Positions 7,975-15,906 of a stretch of 64,000 nt of DNA are shown here, one piece after another. Position 1 is the first letter of the stretch, and each line of letters starts with the position of its first letter. Location of the stretch: NCBI RefSeq assembly GCF_038433205.1, contig NZ_JBCDNA010000003.1, positions 682,001-746,000 of the forward strand. Reading direction: 5' to 3'. Under the pieces are notes generated by a model. That model made no database searches. It saw only the letters and a list, made by a program, of their open reading frames with translations, and was not told the origin of the DNA. The stretch is from Lutimonas vermicola (GTDB taxonomy: Bacteria; Bacteroidota; Bacteroidia; Flavobacteriales; Flavobacteriaceae). The position numbers and the translations under genes are program-made.

Positions 7975-8859
7975 TTGGAAACGGCAGTCGTCAGACATAA
8001 TATCATAGATGATCTCAAACAATTAACAAAGTTTGGATTGTCTTTAAGCGTGGTTTTTTCTTCCATTGCGGGATACCTGCTGGCAGCTGATATCGTCGAT
8101 TTTAAAACGGTTTTTTTATTATCCATAGGAGGATATTGTATGGTTGGCGCCTCCAATGCTTTTAATCAGATCATTGAAAGGGTGCCGGATGCGATTATGA
8201 AAAGAACAATGGACAGGCCTATTCCTGCCGGAAGGATTTCTGTTAACCTGGCCATGTTTATTGCTGTTACCATGACTATTGCAGGATTGGTGATTTTATA
8301 CAGTATTAATGAAAGGACCGCCTTATTCGGAGCTATCTCCATTTTTCTCTATACTAGTGCCTATACGCCCTTGAAGCCCATTACACCTTTATCGGTATTT
8401 GTGGGTGCTATTCCGGGGGCCATACCTTTTATGCTGGGTTGGGTTGCTGCAACGGGTCAGTTTGGGATTGAACCGGGAATGCTTTTTATGATACAATTTT
8501 TCTGGCAGTTTCCCCATTTCTGGGCTATAGGCTGGCTTCAATTTGACGAATATAAAAAAGCGGGCTTCAATTTGATGCCAACAGGTGAAAAAAATAAAAA
8601 AGCTTCAAAACTGATCATCATTTATACGGTTTTGATGTTGATCGTTTCGATCTTTCCTGTTTTTGGCTTAACAGGCAGCCTTTATCTATTACCGGCATCT
8701 GCAGTAATCATTTTTGCATTAGGCCTGGTCATGCTGTATTACGGAGTTAAACTGCATCAGGAGCAGTCTGATAAAATGGCGAGAAAATTGATGCTTTCAA
8801 GTGTTTTATATATAACTTTGATCCAGATTATTTTTGTGATCGATAAATTTTTACACTAG
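7975..8859 (+). CDS. ctaB: Protoheme IX farnesyltransferase (heme O synthase)
   Basis: A 294-residue polytopic membrane protein of the UbiA prenyltransferase superfamily that attaches a farnesyl group to heme b to make heme O for terminal oxidases. The first aspartate-rich signature is NAFNQIIERVPDAIMKRT followed by DRPIPAGRIS; the second conserved region is FDEYKKAGFNLMP. About nine membrane segments follow each other. The start is a TTG; the frame is closed upstream at 7954 and no ATG is available before residue 67, so TTG is the only sensible start. It heads the oxidase cluster and is 6 bases from the next gene. Confidence 0.92.
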   Translation: METAVVRHNIIDDLKQLTKFGLSLSVVFSSIAGYLLAADIVDFKTVFLLSIGGYCMVGASNAFNQIIERVPDAIMKRTMDRPIPAGRISVNLAMFIAVTMTIAGLVILYSINERTALFGAISIFLYTSAYTPLKPITPLSVFVGAIPGAIPFMLGWVAATGQFGIEPGMLFMIQFFWQFPHFWAIGWLQFDEYKKAGFNLMPTGEKNKKASKLIIIYTVLMLIVSIFPVFGLTGSLYLLPASAVIIFALGLVMLYYGVKLHQEQSDKMARKLMLSSVLYITLIQIIFVIDKFLH

Positions 8860-8865
8860 CAAACT

Positions 8866-9426
8866 ATGGAACAAAAAACAAAAGAGAAGGCGTATAAGCA
8901 GATGCTGTGGATATCCATGATCAGCATGACCATGATGTTCGCCGGCCTTACAAGCGCCTATGTGGTCAGTAAGGCAAGAGAAGACTGGGTTAGTTTCGAG
9001 TTGCCAAGTGCATTTTACATCAGTACACTGTTTATCCTTATGAGCAGTTTAAGTCTTTTTCTGGCTAAAAAAACGCTTTATAATGGTGATCAGGGGAAAA
9101 CTACAAGTTTACTGGCCCTGACCTTGCTCTTGGGCATTGGTTTTGTATTTTATCAATTCAATGGTTTTAACCAGCTTATCGAAGCGGGTCTTTATACAAC
9201 GGGTCCGCAAAGTAATGTAGCTTCATCTTTTCTCTATGTGATCACCGGGGCACATTTGCTTCACATTTTTGTGGGGATTATTGTTTTGTCAAGGATGCTA
9301 TATCGCAATATGACCGGAAAGTACACTGTTCAGGACCATTTGGGGTTTTCTTTGGGTTCGATTTTCTGGCATTTTGTGGATGCTTTATGGATTTATCTTT
9401 TTATCTTCTTCTATTTTATCCGCTAA
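8866..9426 (+). CDS. Heme-copper oxidase subunit III, short form
   Basis: A 186-residue membrane protein with five membrane segments and the subunit III pattern near its C-terminus: GAHLLHIFVGI and FWHFVDALWIYLFIFFYF. Subunit III is an accessory core subunit of cytochrome c oxidases. It lies 6 bases after ctaB and 124 bases before a second, longer subunit III gene, so the cluster carries two different subunit III-type proteins. The short form lacks the large soluble insertion of the second. Confidence 0.85.
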   Translation: MEQKTKEKAYKQMLWISMISMTMMFAGLTSAYVVSKAREDWVSFELPSAFYISTLFILMSSLSLFLAKKTLYNGDQGKTTSLLALTLLLGIGFVFYQFNGFNQLIEAGLYTTGPQSNVASSFLYVITGAHLLHIFVGIIVLSRMLYRNMTGKYTVQDHLGFSLGSIFWHFVDALWIYLFIFFYFIR

Positions 9427-9445
9427 AGCCAACATTTTTGCCTTA

Positions 9446-9479
9446 TTGATTCTATTTATCAATTATTTTTATATTTTTG
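9446..9479 (+). promoter_or_regulatory. Internal promoter before the long subunit III gene
   Basis: TTG at 9446-9448 and TATTTTTG at 9472-9479 are 23 bases apart, at the upper end of the usual Bacteroidota spacing. The predicted transcript starts near 9483, about 70 bases before the next start codon. Confidence 0.45.
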
Positions 9480-9550
9480 CTGCTCGGGATAAAACATGAT
9501 AAATATCAGTTTTATCGTATATAAAAGATCAATTAAATTAAACTTTTTAT

Positions 9551-10528
9551 ATGGAGGCAATTGTTGCTGACTCCCCTAAGGGAGGCGCTTGGAGCGGAGG
9601 AGGAAGTCAACCTTTCGGTTCGAGTTATGGTAAAATGATGATGTGGTTTTTTATCATGTCTGATGCCCTTACGTTTTCAGGATTTTTAGGAGCGTATGGT
9701 TTGATACGTTTCAAATTCCTTGATTCCTGGCCAATTGCAGATCAGGTTTTTACGCATATTCCTTTTATACATGGAGATTATCCGATGTATTATGTCGCCT
9801 TTATGACCTTTATTTTGATATTTTCGTCGGTAACCATGGTATTAGCCGTGGATGCAGGAAAACAGATGCAAAAAGGAAAAGTTATCGTCTATATGGGCCT
9901 TACCATTATCGGTGGTTTAATCTTCCTTGGTTCACAAGCCTGGGAGTGGAAAACATTTATAAACGGAAGTTACGGAGCCGTGCAGCTGGAAGACGGAAAG
10001 ATCGTTCAGTTCGTGAATGGATCGGGCCAGCAGGTCAGCCTTGAAAGCTTCGCATCTCATACACCGACAGAAAGGGTACAGCATAAAAAGGAAAATGGAC
10101 TGTGGTTTGAGTATGAACCATCCTTGCCACCTGTTACGTTACAGCAGGTAAAAGAAGGGTTTGCGCAGAATCCAGACATATCTATGAAAACCGAACTGAT
10201 CAATCTCGAGACCAAAGAAAAAACAATTGTTTCAAGAGAAGAAGCCAATAAATTTTTAGATAAAGCAACCAGAGTGGTTCAAGGAGCCAATCTAACAGAA
10301 AATGAGTACGGAAAGACCTTGTTTGCAGATTTTTTCTTCTTTATTACTGGGTTTCACGGGTTTCACGTTTTTTCGGGAATCCTAATCAATATCATTATCT
10401 TTTTTAATGTGATTGTTGGAACCTACGAGCGAAGAGGCCATTATGAAATGGTTGAAAAAGTAGGTCTTTACTGGCACTTTGTTGACTTGGTTTGGGTATT
10501 TGTATTCACCTTCTTCTATCTGATATAA
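9551..10528 (+). CDS. Cytochrome c oxidase subunit III, long form with insertion
   Basis: A 325-residue subunit III protein. The N-terminal part has a membrane start (YGKMMMWFFIMSDALTF), the C-terminal part carries GFHGFHVFSGI and YWHFVDLVWVFVFTFFYL. Between the membrane segments ending near residue 135 and starting near residue 258 lies a soluble, charged insertion of about 115 residues (138-253). Classical subunit III proteins have only a short loop here. Together with the short subunit III and subunit IV it forms the accessory set of a caa3-type or similar oxidase; subunits I and II are not in this window. Confidence 0.88.
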   Translation: MEAIVADSPKGGAWSGGGSQPFGSSYGKMMMWFFIMSDALTFSGFLGAYGLIRFKFLDSWPIADQVFTHIPFIHGDYPMYYVAFMTFILIFSSVTMVLAVDAGKQMQKGKVIVYMGLTIIGGLIFLGSQAWEWKTFINGSYGAVQLEDGKIVQFVNGSGQQVSLESFASHTPTERVQHKKENGLWFEYEPSLPPVTLQQVKEGFAQNPDISMKTELINLETKEKTIVSREEANKFLDKATRVVQGANLTENEYGKTLFADFFFFITGFHGFHVFSGILINIIIFFNVIVGTYERRGHYEMVEKVGLYWHFVDLVWVFVFTFFYLI

Positions 10529-10544
10529 TAAACATAAATAAACA

Positions 10545-10892
10545 ATGTCGCACGCGAAATCACATACAGCATTAATTTGGAAAGTATTTGCATTCCTTTC
10601 ACTGGTTACTATCGTTGAGGTATTTCTTGGTATAGTAAAACCGGCTTCTTTAAATCTTACCCAATTTTTGGGCACAAGCATTTTGAATTGGATCTTCCTG
10701 ATCCTTACCCTTGTAAAGGCCTATGGCATTGCCTGGTATTTTATGCATTTGAAAGACGAAAAGACCTGGTTTAGAAGGGCTATAGTCTGGCCGGTTGTTT
10801 TCCTTATTGGATATTTAGCATTCTTTTTGCTCTATGAAGGAGATGCCATCGGAATGATTGTTCAGGAATGGACCAGATGGTCTTATAATTAA
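10545..10892 (+). CDS. Cytochrome c oxidase subunit IV-type protein
   Basis: A 115-residue protein with three membrane segments and the pattern of the prokaryotic cytochrome oxidase subunit IV family: WKVFAFLSLVTIVEVFLGI, a central VKAYGIAWYFMHLKDEK, and a third hydrophobic helix. The residues AWYFMHLKDE are the family's most recognisable part. It follows the long subunit III gene by 16 bases and is itself followed by a strong terminator, so it ends that transcription unit. Its role is in stabilising the oxidase complex. Confidence 0.82.
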   Translation: MSHAKSHTALIWKVFAFLSLVTIVEVFLGIVKPASLNLTQFLGTSILNWIFLILTLVKAYGIAWYFMHLKDEKTWFRRAIVWPVVFLIGYLAFFLLYEGDAIGMIVQEWTRWSYN

Positions 10893-10913
10893 TCTTGATT
10901 AAAATGAATCTAT

Positions 10914-10944
10914 AAGTGTTTTGAATTTTCAAAACACTTTTTTT
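10914..10944 (+). terminator. Terminator after subunit IV
   Basis: AAGTGTTTTG pairs with CAAAACACTT around a short loop and is followed by a run of T. It separates the oxidase subunit genes from the SCO genes. Confidence 0.8.
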
Positions 10945-10957
10945 ATACCTTTACTTT

Positions 10958-11608
10958 ATGGCAAGACCTGGTAAAAATAAACTTGTTTTATCCATTCTCT
11001 TCTTTGGACCCTTATTGTTTTATCTTTTCCTGTTGACAGGAACAAACAACTTTGCAAAATTGCCGAGACTTACTCCAAATGTGAATGAGGTAGATCATTT
11101 TTCAAATTCTGATTCGATTGCGCTAAAAAATAATATAAGCATTCTGTGCTTTCTTGGTGCTGACCCCTTACAGCATAAAACCAATGCACTCAACCTGAAT
11201 GAAAAAATCTACAAGCATTTTTATGGTTTTAAAGGATTTCAATTTGTCGTGATACTGCCAAAGGGATCTGAAGCACATGCGGCACAATTAAAAAAGGAGC
11301 TTGGGGCTACGTATAATGTAGATAAGTGGCACTTTTTATTTGGCGGGGAAGATGAAGTAAAAAACATGTTTGAAAGCCTGGATACTTCTTACGAATTAGA
11401 TGATCAGTTGTACAGCCCATATGCATTTATTATTGACAGGGAGTTGAACCTGAGAGGAAGAAATGATGAGGAGGCAGCCGAAGAAGGACTTTTGTATGGT
11501 TATAATGCAGAATCAGTAGCCACAGTGCATCAGGAAATGGTAGATGACGTTAAAGTAGTAATGGCCGAATACAGACTGGCTTTAAAAAAGAATAAGAGAG
11601 AAATTTAA
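10958..11608 (+). CDS. SCO-like protein lacking the copper ligands
   Basis: A 216-residue protein with one N-terminal membrane helix (about residues 8-27) and a thioredoxin-like periplasmic domain. It aligns by eye with the true SCO protein that follows: FLGADPLQHKTNALNLNEKI takes the place of FTSCPTICPRMNENMVKI, and YSPYAFIIDRELNLRGR takes the place of HSGLFALIDKDGYIRSR. Both cysteines of CxxxC and the distal histidine are therefore replaced, so copper binding of the SCO type is unlikely. It may act as a scaffold or chaperone partner in oxidase assembly. The relation to SCO is my inference from the alignment and the position. Confidence 0.55.
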   Translation: MARPGKNKLVLSILFFGPLLFYLFLLTGTNNFAKLPRLTPNVNEVDHFSNSDSIALKNNISILCFLGADPLQHKTNALNLNEKIYKHFYGFKGFQFVVILPKGSEAHAAQLKKELGATYNVDKWHFLFGGEDEVKNMFESLDTSYELDDQLYSPYAFIIDRELNLRGRNDEEAAEEGLLYGYNAESVATVHQEMVDDVKVVMAEYRLALKKNKREI

Positions 11609-11633
11609 GTCTGGTAACTCAATAAGTATCATC

Positions 11634-12269
11634 ATGAAAAAAAATTCTTATATCGCAATCACATTTATTATTTTGATCTTTGGTATTTGGGCTGTTCCTA
11701 AAATCATTGGGAGGTTTAGCGGTGACGAACTGATGAAATTCGAAAAAGTACCCGACTTTGAATTTACAGATCAGAATAATGAGCTCGTTACCAATGAGAA
11801 TTTTAAAAACAAAGTGTACGTCGTCGAATTTTTCTTTACCTCATGTCCTACGATCTGTCCCAGAATGAATGAAAATATGGTCAAGATCCAAAATGAGTTC
11901 TATGGGAATCCTTCATTTGGAATAGCTTCAGTTTCTATAGATCCTGAACGCGACTCCCCCGAAGTGTTAAAGGCTTATGCCAGGGAGAAGGGTGCCACCC
12001 TTAAAAACTGGTATTTTTTAACAGGTGATAAAAGTGATGTGTATTCATTTTCAAATGATGGTTTTCGATTATATGCCGGGGAGAACAAAGATGTTGAAGG
12101 CGGATTTGAACATTCGGGTTTGTTTGCTCTTATCGACAAGGATGGTTATATCAGGTCAAGAACAGTTGTTAACGGTGAGATGGAGAATCCGATCAAATTT
12201 TATAACGGATTGGATGAAAAGGAAATCCAGTGGTTAAAAGAAGATATCAATATTCTCTTAAAAGAATAG
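11634..12269 (+). CDS. SCO1/SenC family copper chaperone
   Basis: A 211-residue protein anchored by one N-terminal helix (about residues 6-23) with a thioredoxin-like domain facing the periplasm. The copper-binding residues are present: CPTIC (Cys71 and Cys75) and His160 in GGFEHSG. SCO proteins deliver copper to the CuA centre of cytochrome c oxidase subunit II and can act as thiol reductases. It is 25 bases downstream of a SCO-like protein without these ligands and 7 bases upstream of the DUF420/CtaM gene. Confidence 0.92.
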   Translation: MKKNSYIAITFIILIFGIWAVPKIIGRFSGDELMKFEKVPDFEFTDQNNELVTNENFKNKVYVVEFFFTSCPTICPRMNENMVKIQNEFYGNPSFGIASVSIDPERDSPEVLKAYAREKGATLKNWYFLTGDKSDVYSFSNDGFRLYAGENKDVEGGFEHSGLFALIDKDGYIRSRTVVNGEMENPIKFYNGLDEKEIQWLKEDINILLKE

Positions 12270-12276
12270 TTAAACC

Positions 12277-12795
12277 ATGGAAAGAACAAAAAAGTATAAC
12301 AGGTTGATCGTTATATTATCGGTAGCTATACCACTGGTGGTGGCTGCTTTATTCGGTGTAAAAGTGGATGTCGAATTACCGGTGTTTTTACCTCCCATTT
12401 ATGCCGGAACCAATGCAATTACGTCCGTCATTCTCATCATTGCCTTTTGGGCCATTCGAATCAAAAATATTCAATTACACAAGCGGCTTATGGTAACGGC
12501 AATTGTTTTGTCTGTTCTTTTTTTAGTCATGTATGTGCTGTACCACATGACATCTGATTCAACTCCTTATGGAGGAAAGGGTTTTATAAAATATTTGTAT
12601 TACTTTATCCTGATATCGCATATCCTGCTCTCTGTAGTTGTGATCCCTTTTGTACTGATTACATTTGTTAGAGCGATTACAAACGATATTGAAAGGCATA
12701 AAAAAATTGCCAGAATCACACTGCCTTTATGGCTTTATGTCACTATTAGCGGGGTTATGGTATATTTTATGATCTTGCCTTATTACAACGTATAA
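12277..12795 (+). CDS. DUF420 (CtaM-like) oxidase assembly protein
   Basis: A 172-residue membrane protein with about five helices and conserved histidines: LHKRLMV, VLYHMTS, LISHILLS and ERHKKIAR. This is the DUF420 pattern; a DUF420 member in Gram-positive bacteria (CtaM/YozB) is needed for cytochrome aa3 maturation. Its place directly behind a SCO gene in an oxidase cluster fits that role. The family is fairly sure; the function is by analogy. Confidence 0.8.
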   Translation: MERTKKYNRLIVILSVAIPLVVAALFGVKVDVELPVFLPPIYAGTNAITSVILIIAFWAIRIKNIQLHKRLMVTAIVLSVLFLVMYVLYHMTSDSTPYGGKGFIKYLYYFILISHILLSVVVIPFVLITFVRAITNDIERHKKIARITLPLWLYVTISGVMVYFMILPYYNV

Positions 12796-12796
12796 A

Positions 12797-12824
12797 ACTG
12801 TCAGGCTCTTTGGAGCCCGACAGT
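12797..12824. terminator. Hairpin between convergent genes
   Basis: ACTGTC and GACAGT enclose GGCTC/GAGCC with one internal mismatch. It lies between the end of the DUF420 gene and the end of the minus-strand gene at 12840-13628 and may act in both directions, though no long T run follows on the plus strand. Confidence 0.55.
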
Positions 12825-12839
12825 AGTAAATGATGGTGT

Positions 12840-13628
12840 TTATTTTTTATGCGTATTGATTAAGGTGGCTATATACACAAATTTCATGTCTCTGCTGGCT
12901 ACCCCTTCACTCATTTTCTTTTGTTGCTCGGCCGTCGGGGCTGGTCTGTCAGCAACTGTTGGAGGATTTAACATTTGATCATAATCTTTATACATGTCTA
13001 CAGTAATATGCGAAGCATAAGTGTCGCTTCCATAAGGAACCATAAACCTCAGTAAACCCCAATTGGCTCTAATACCATTATCAACATCTCTTTGATGCAT
13101 GGGTTTAAAAATTTCTGACTCCATTTTTTCGTACTTCGCATAATTATTCATGTTGACCTTCATCATGTTAATGGCTGCTACAGTCCCTATTGGCATTTCA
13201 AAATCATCTTCTGTTCCATCGATCATTTCAAGGTAAATTCGAACAGCAAGATCTCTTGTCTTCGGGGTCATGGTCATGTGTTTGTCCACATCATCATCCG
13301 ACATATCAGGATAGGCAGCTTTTACCGCGGCATTAAAATCCCCTGCATTGCTCATCATCTTTACGGGATCATCAAATAGTGTAACAGTCAGGTACTGAAA
13401 GTGCTGGTCCTCACCTCCGGGTTGTAACCTCCAAAGGTCCCAGCCGGTGATATCGCCATTTTTAACCCTTTGTTCGTGAATTTTTGCCCAAAATTCCTCG
13501 GTTTCCATATAGGCGCTTTCCTGTTCGTTATCTACTTTCATAAATTCGAACAACAGATAAAGTTTTTCCTGTGCGGTCATTTGAATGCTTAAAAATAGCA
13601 GGACCACTACTAGCATAAGTTTTTTCAT
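12840..13628 (-). CDS. Secreted protein with two copies of a dimeric alpha/beta-barrel-like domain
   Basis: A 262-residue protein with a signal peptide ending QMTAQ (about residue 20). The mature part contains two related segments, about 25-87 and 152-215. Both follow the order MKV, Tyr, Glu, a basic HEQR or HQR element, NG, W, LxR, G, then TV and a D. This pattern and spacing remind me of ferredoxin-like (dimeric alpha/beta barrel) domains such as NIPSNAP or antibiotic-biosynthesis-monooxygenase folds, but I do not recognise a named family. No catalytic motif is evident. It is transcribed alone, divergent from the TPR gene. Confidence 0.55.
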   Translation of the reverse strand: MKKLMLVVVLLFLSIQMTAQEKLYLLFEFMKVDNEQESAYMETEEFWAKIHEQRVKNGDITGWDLWRLQPGGEDQHFQYLTVTLFDDPVKMMSNAGDFNAAVKAAYPDMSDDDVDKHMTMTPKTRDLAVRIYLEMIDGTEDDFEMPIGTVAAINMMKVNMNNYAKYEKMESEIFKPMHQRDVDNGIRANWGLLRFMVPYGSDTYASHITVDMYKDYDQMLNPPTVADRPAPTAEQQKKMSEGVASRDMKFVYIATLINTHKK

Positions 13629-13786
13629 AATAGTTTGGTTTAATTAGTTTATATGATCAATATACACCTTTTTTTGAAAAGTTTCTAATTTTTTGAGTAT
13701 ATTAAGCTGGTATTCAGTTCAAAAGAATATGAACTTGTTATAACTTAACTACGATTTTCAACTGACCTAACTTAATTTCAAATCCA

Positions 13787-15481
13787 ATGAAAACAAAATT
13801 GAGCCTATTTATCCTTTTTTTTACGAGCTTCCTGATCGCTGTATTTTATGTAAAATTTGGCCGTGTAAATGTTCATGTTCCTGCTAAGGCTGCAATGAAT
13901 GCGGTAAAATGTACCTCGACAAATTTCCTTTTGGAAGATATAGATTCAACAAGACAGGTTGCCCCTTTGATTGATAATTTAGGAGCTCATTCTTTTCCGA
14001 TAAGAACTAAGGTAACTGAAACTCAGGTATTTTTTAATCAGGGTCTCAATCTGGCTTTTGCTTTTAACCATGCAGAATCGCATCGATCGTTTTTGGAGGC
14101 GTCCCGGCTAGACCCTTCTTCAGCCATGGCATTTTGGGGGCAGGCTTATGCATTGGGGCCTAATATCAACGATCAGGTTCCTGATACCGAAAGAAGGATT
14201 AAATCATATGAAGCCATTCAAAAAGCACTGTCTTTGAGTGACGGTATACATGCCAAGCACAAAGCACTTATACTGGCATTGTCTGAAAGATACAGCTCAG
14301 ATACCCTCGCTGATATAAAAACCCTTAACATGGCTTATATGAAGGCAATGATCAAGGTTGCAGACGATTTTCCGGATGACGCCGATATTTTGACCTTATA
14401 CGCCGCATCCATCATGAATACGGTTCCCTGGGACTACTGGGATTCAAAGGGTAATCCCACGACCAATATCCCTGCGGCAAAGCAAGCTTTGGAAAAGGCG
14501 ATGAAATTGAATCCGGAGCATCCCGGAGCACATCATTATTATATCCACATGGTAGAATTACCGAAACCTGATCTTGCGGTTCCAAGCGCTGAGAAGCTTG
14601 CAACATTAATGCCGGGAGCCGGGCATATGGTACATATGCCTGGTCATATTTATATGCGGGTCGGCAGATATAAAGAAGCTGTTGAAGCCAATCAGGCAGC
14701 AATTTTGGTGGATGAAGAATATATTTCTCAATGTTATGCACAAGGGCAGTACCCCCTGGGTTATTATCCGCACAACATACATTTTTTATGGTCTGCGGCG
14801 AGCATGATGGGTAATGAAAAGTTAGCTATTGAAGCTGCAAAGAAAACAGCTGAAAAGGTTTCTTTGAGCTATTTGGAGGAGGAACAATTCTTTCAAAATT
14901 TCGCTGCTTCACCCTTGCTGGCCTATACCAGGTTCGGAAAATGGAATGATATCCTTACAAGCCCTGATCCCGGGGATTCATATACCTATCTAAAAATGAT
15001 ATGGAACTATACAAGAGGAATTGCCTTTACGAGAAAGGGAAACATCAAAGAGGCTAAAGAGGAGCTCCTGCAACTTAAAAACAGAGATAAGGAACTCAGG
15101 CAAGAAAACATTGCAAAGGTTGCTTACGAAGTGTTATATGGAGAGATTTTGGCAGCTTCTGGTGACCTGAAACAAGGAATAGAACATTTGAAGATAGCTG
15201 TTAGTTATGAAGATGAATTGCCCTATGACGAACCAGCCGTCTGGTATATTCCTACCAGGCAACATCTGGGACGCCTTTTACTGGCTGATGAACAATTCGA
15301 AGAGGCAGAAAAAGTGTATCGGCAAGACCTTGATTATTATCGTCAAAACGGATGGTCTTTGACAGGCTTGTATCAGAGTCTTATTGGCCAGGGAAAATCA
15401 GAGGAAGCGGCCAAAACCAAAGAAGAATTCAATATAGCCTGGGAAAATGCTGACATTGAGATCAGCAGTTCTGTTCTATAA
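13787..15481 (+). CDS. Membrane-anchored TPR protein with conserved histidine clusters
   Basis: A 564-residue protein with one N-terminal hydrophobic segment (about residues 5-22, signal or anchor) and helix-turn-helix repeats of tetratricopeptide type across the rest, for example SHRSFLEASRLDPSSAMAFW, AKQALEKAMKLNPEHPGAHH and a C-terminal pair near residues 490-545. Three histidine clusters stand out: HHYYIH (249-254), HMVHMPGH (280-287) and HNIH (329-332). TPR helices rarely concentrate histidine like this, so a metal or heme site is conceivable but unproven. Function is unknown. It stands alone on the plus strand. Confidence 0.65.
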   Translation: MKTKLSLFILFFTSFLIAVFYVKFGRVNVHVPAKAAMNAVKCTSTNFLLEDIDSTRQVAPLIDNLGAHSFPIRTKVTETQVFFNQGLNLAFAFNHAESHRSFLEASRLDPSSAMAFWGQAYALGPNINDQVPDTERRIKSYEAIQKALSLSDGIHAKHKALILALSERYSSDTLADIKTLNMAYMKAMIKVADDFPDDADILTLYAASIMNTVPWDYWDSKGNPTTNIPAAKQALEKAMKLNPEHPGAHHYYIHMVELPKPDLAVPSAEKLATLMPGAGHMVHMPGHIYMRVGRYKEAVEANQAAILVDEEYISQCYAQGQYPLGYYPHNIHFLWSAASMMGNEKLAIEAAKKTAEKVSLSYLEEEQFFQNFAASPLLAYTRFGKWNDILTSPDPGDSYTYLKMIWNYTRGIAFTRKGNIKEAKEELLQLKNRDKELRQENIAKVAYEVLYGEILAASGDLKQGIEHLKIAVSYEDELPYDEPAVWYIPTRQHLGRLLLADEQFEEAEKVYRQDLDYYRQNGWSLTGLYQSLIGQGKSEEAAKTKEEFNIAWENADIEISSSVL

Positions 15482-15525
15482 ATTCCTGTCTCGCAGGTAA
15501 ATTTTAGAAAGGATTAGAGATTCTG

Positions 15526-15557
15526 TTTGGCTGGTTTTAGCTATTGCCGTAATTTTG
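15526..15557 (+). promoter_or_regulatory. Promoter of the small cysteine-containing membrane protein gene
   Basis: TTTG at 15526-15529 and TAATTTTG at 15550-15557 are 20 bases apart, a full match to the Bacteroidota promoter. The transcript would start near 15561, about 55 bases before the ATG at 15615. Confidence 0.65.
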
Positions 15558-15614
15558 CAATGCTTTTAATGTGGCTGGTGTTGTAAGAAACTCCTAGCCT
15601 GTAAATCAAGCTTC

Positions 15615-15830
15615 ATGTTTAGAAAATCTCTTGTTGTTGTATTCGTTTTGGGATCCCTAAATTCGTTTGGACAATGTGCTATGTGCCGCGCAGTGGTTGA
15701 ACAGGGTGGAGAAGAGGTGGCAGAGGGCATTAACTCCGGTATCGTATATCTTATGGCATTTCCATATTTGCTGATTTCTGTGGCTTTATTTTTATTTTAT
15801 AGGAGTTGGAAGAAATCTTCAATAAGATAA
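15615..15830 (+). CDS. Small membrane protein with CAMC motif
   Basis: A 71-residue protein: signal peptide ending SFGQ (about residue 19), then CAMCRAVVEQGGEE, then one membrane helix (about residues 43-62) and a basic tail. The CxxC directly after the cleavage site suggests a redox or metal site at the membrane surface. It has a good promoter of its own and lies 76 bases before the TolC gene. I do not know a named family. The strong promoter and clean signal peptide make it a real gene. Confidence 0.65.
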   Translation: MFRKSLVVVFVLGSLNSFGQCAMCRAVVEQGGEEVAEGINSGIVYLMAFPYLLISVALFLFYRSWKKSSIR

Positions 15831-15906
15831 TTTTCAGGAAATAGTGTAACAAATTTTTTGAGACTTCGTCTTATTATCAAAATTCATTTATTGAAATTTC
15901 ACACCT

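Noticed and set aside
14412..14741. 109-residue minus-strand frame inside the TPR gene
   Set aside because: Shadow of the TPR gene; no start signal or domain.
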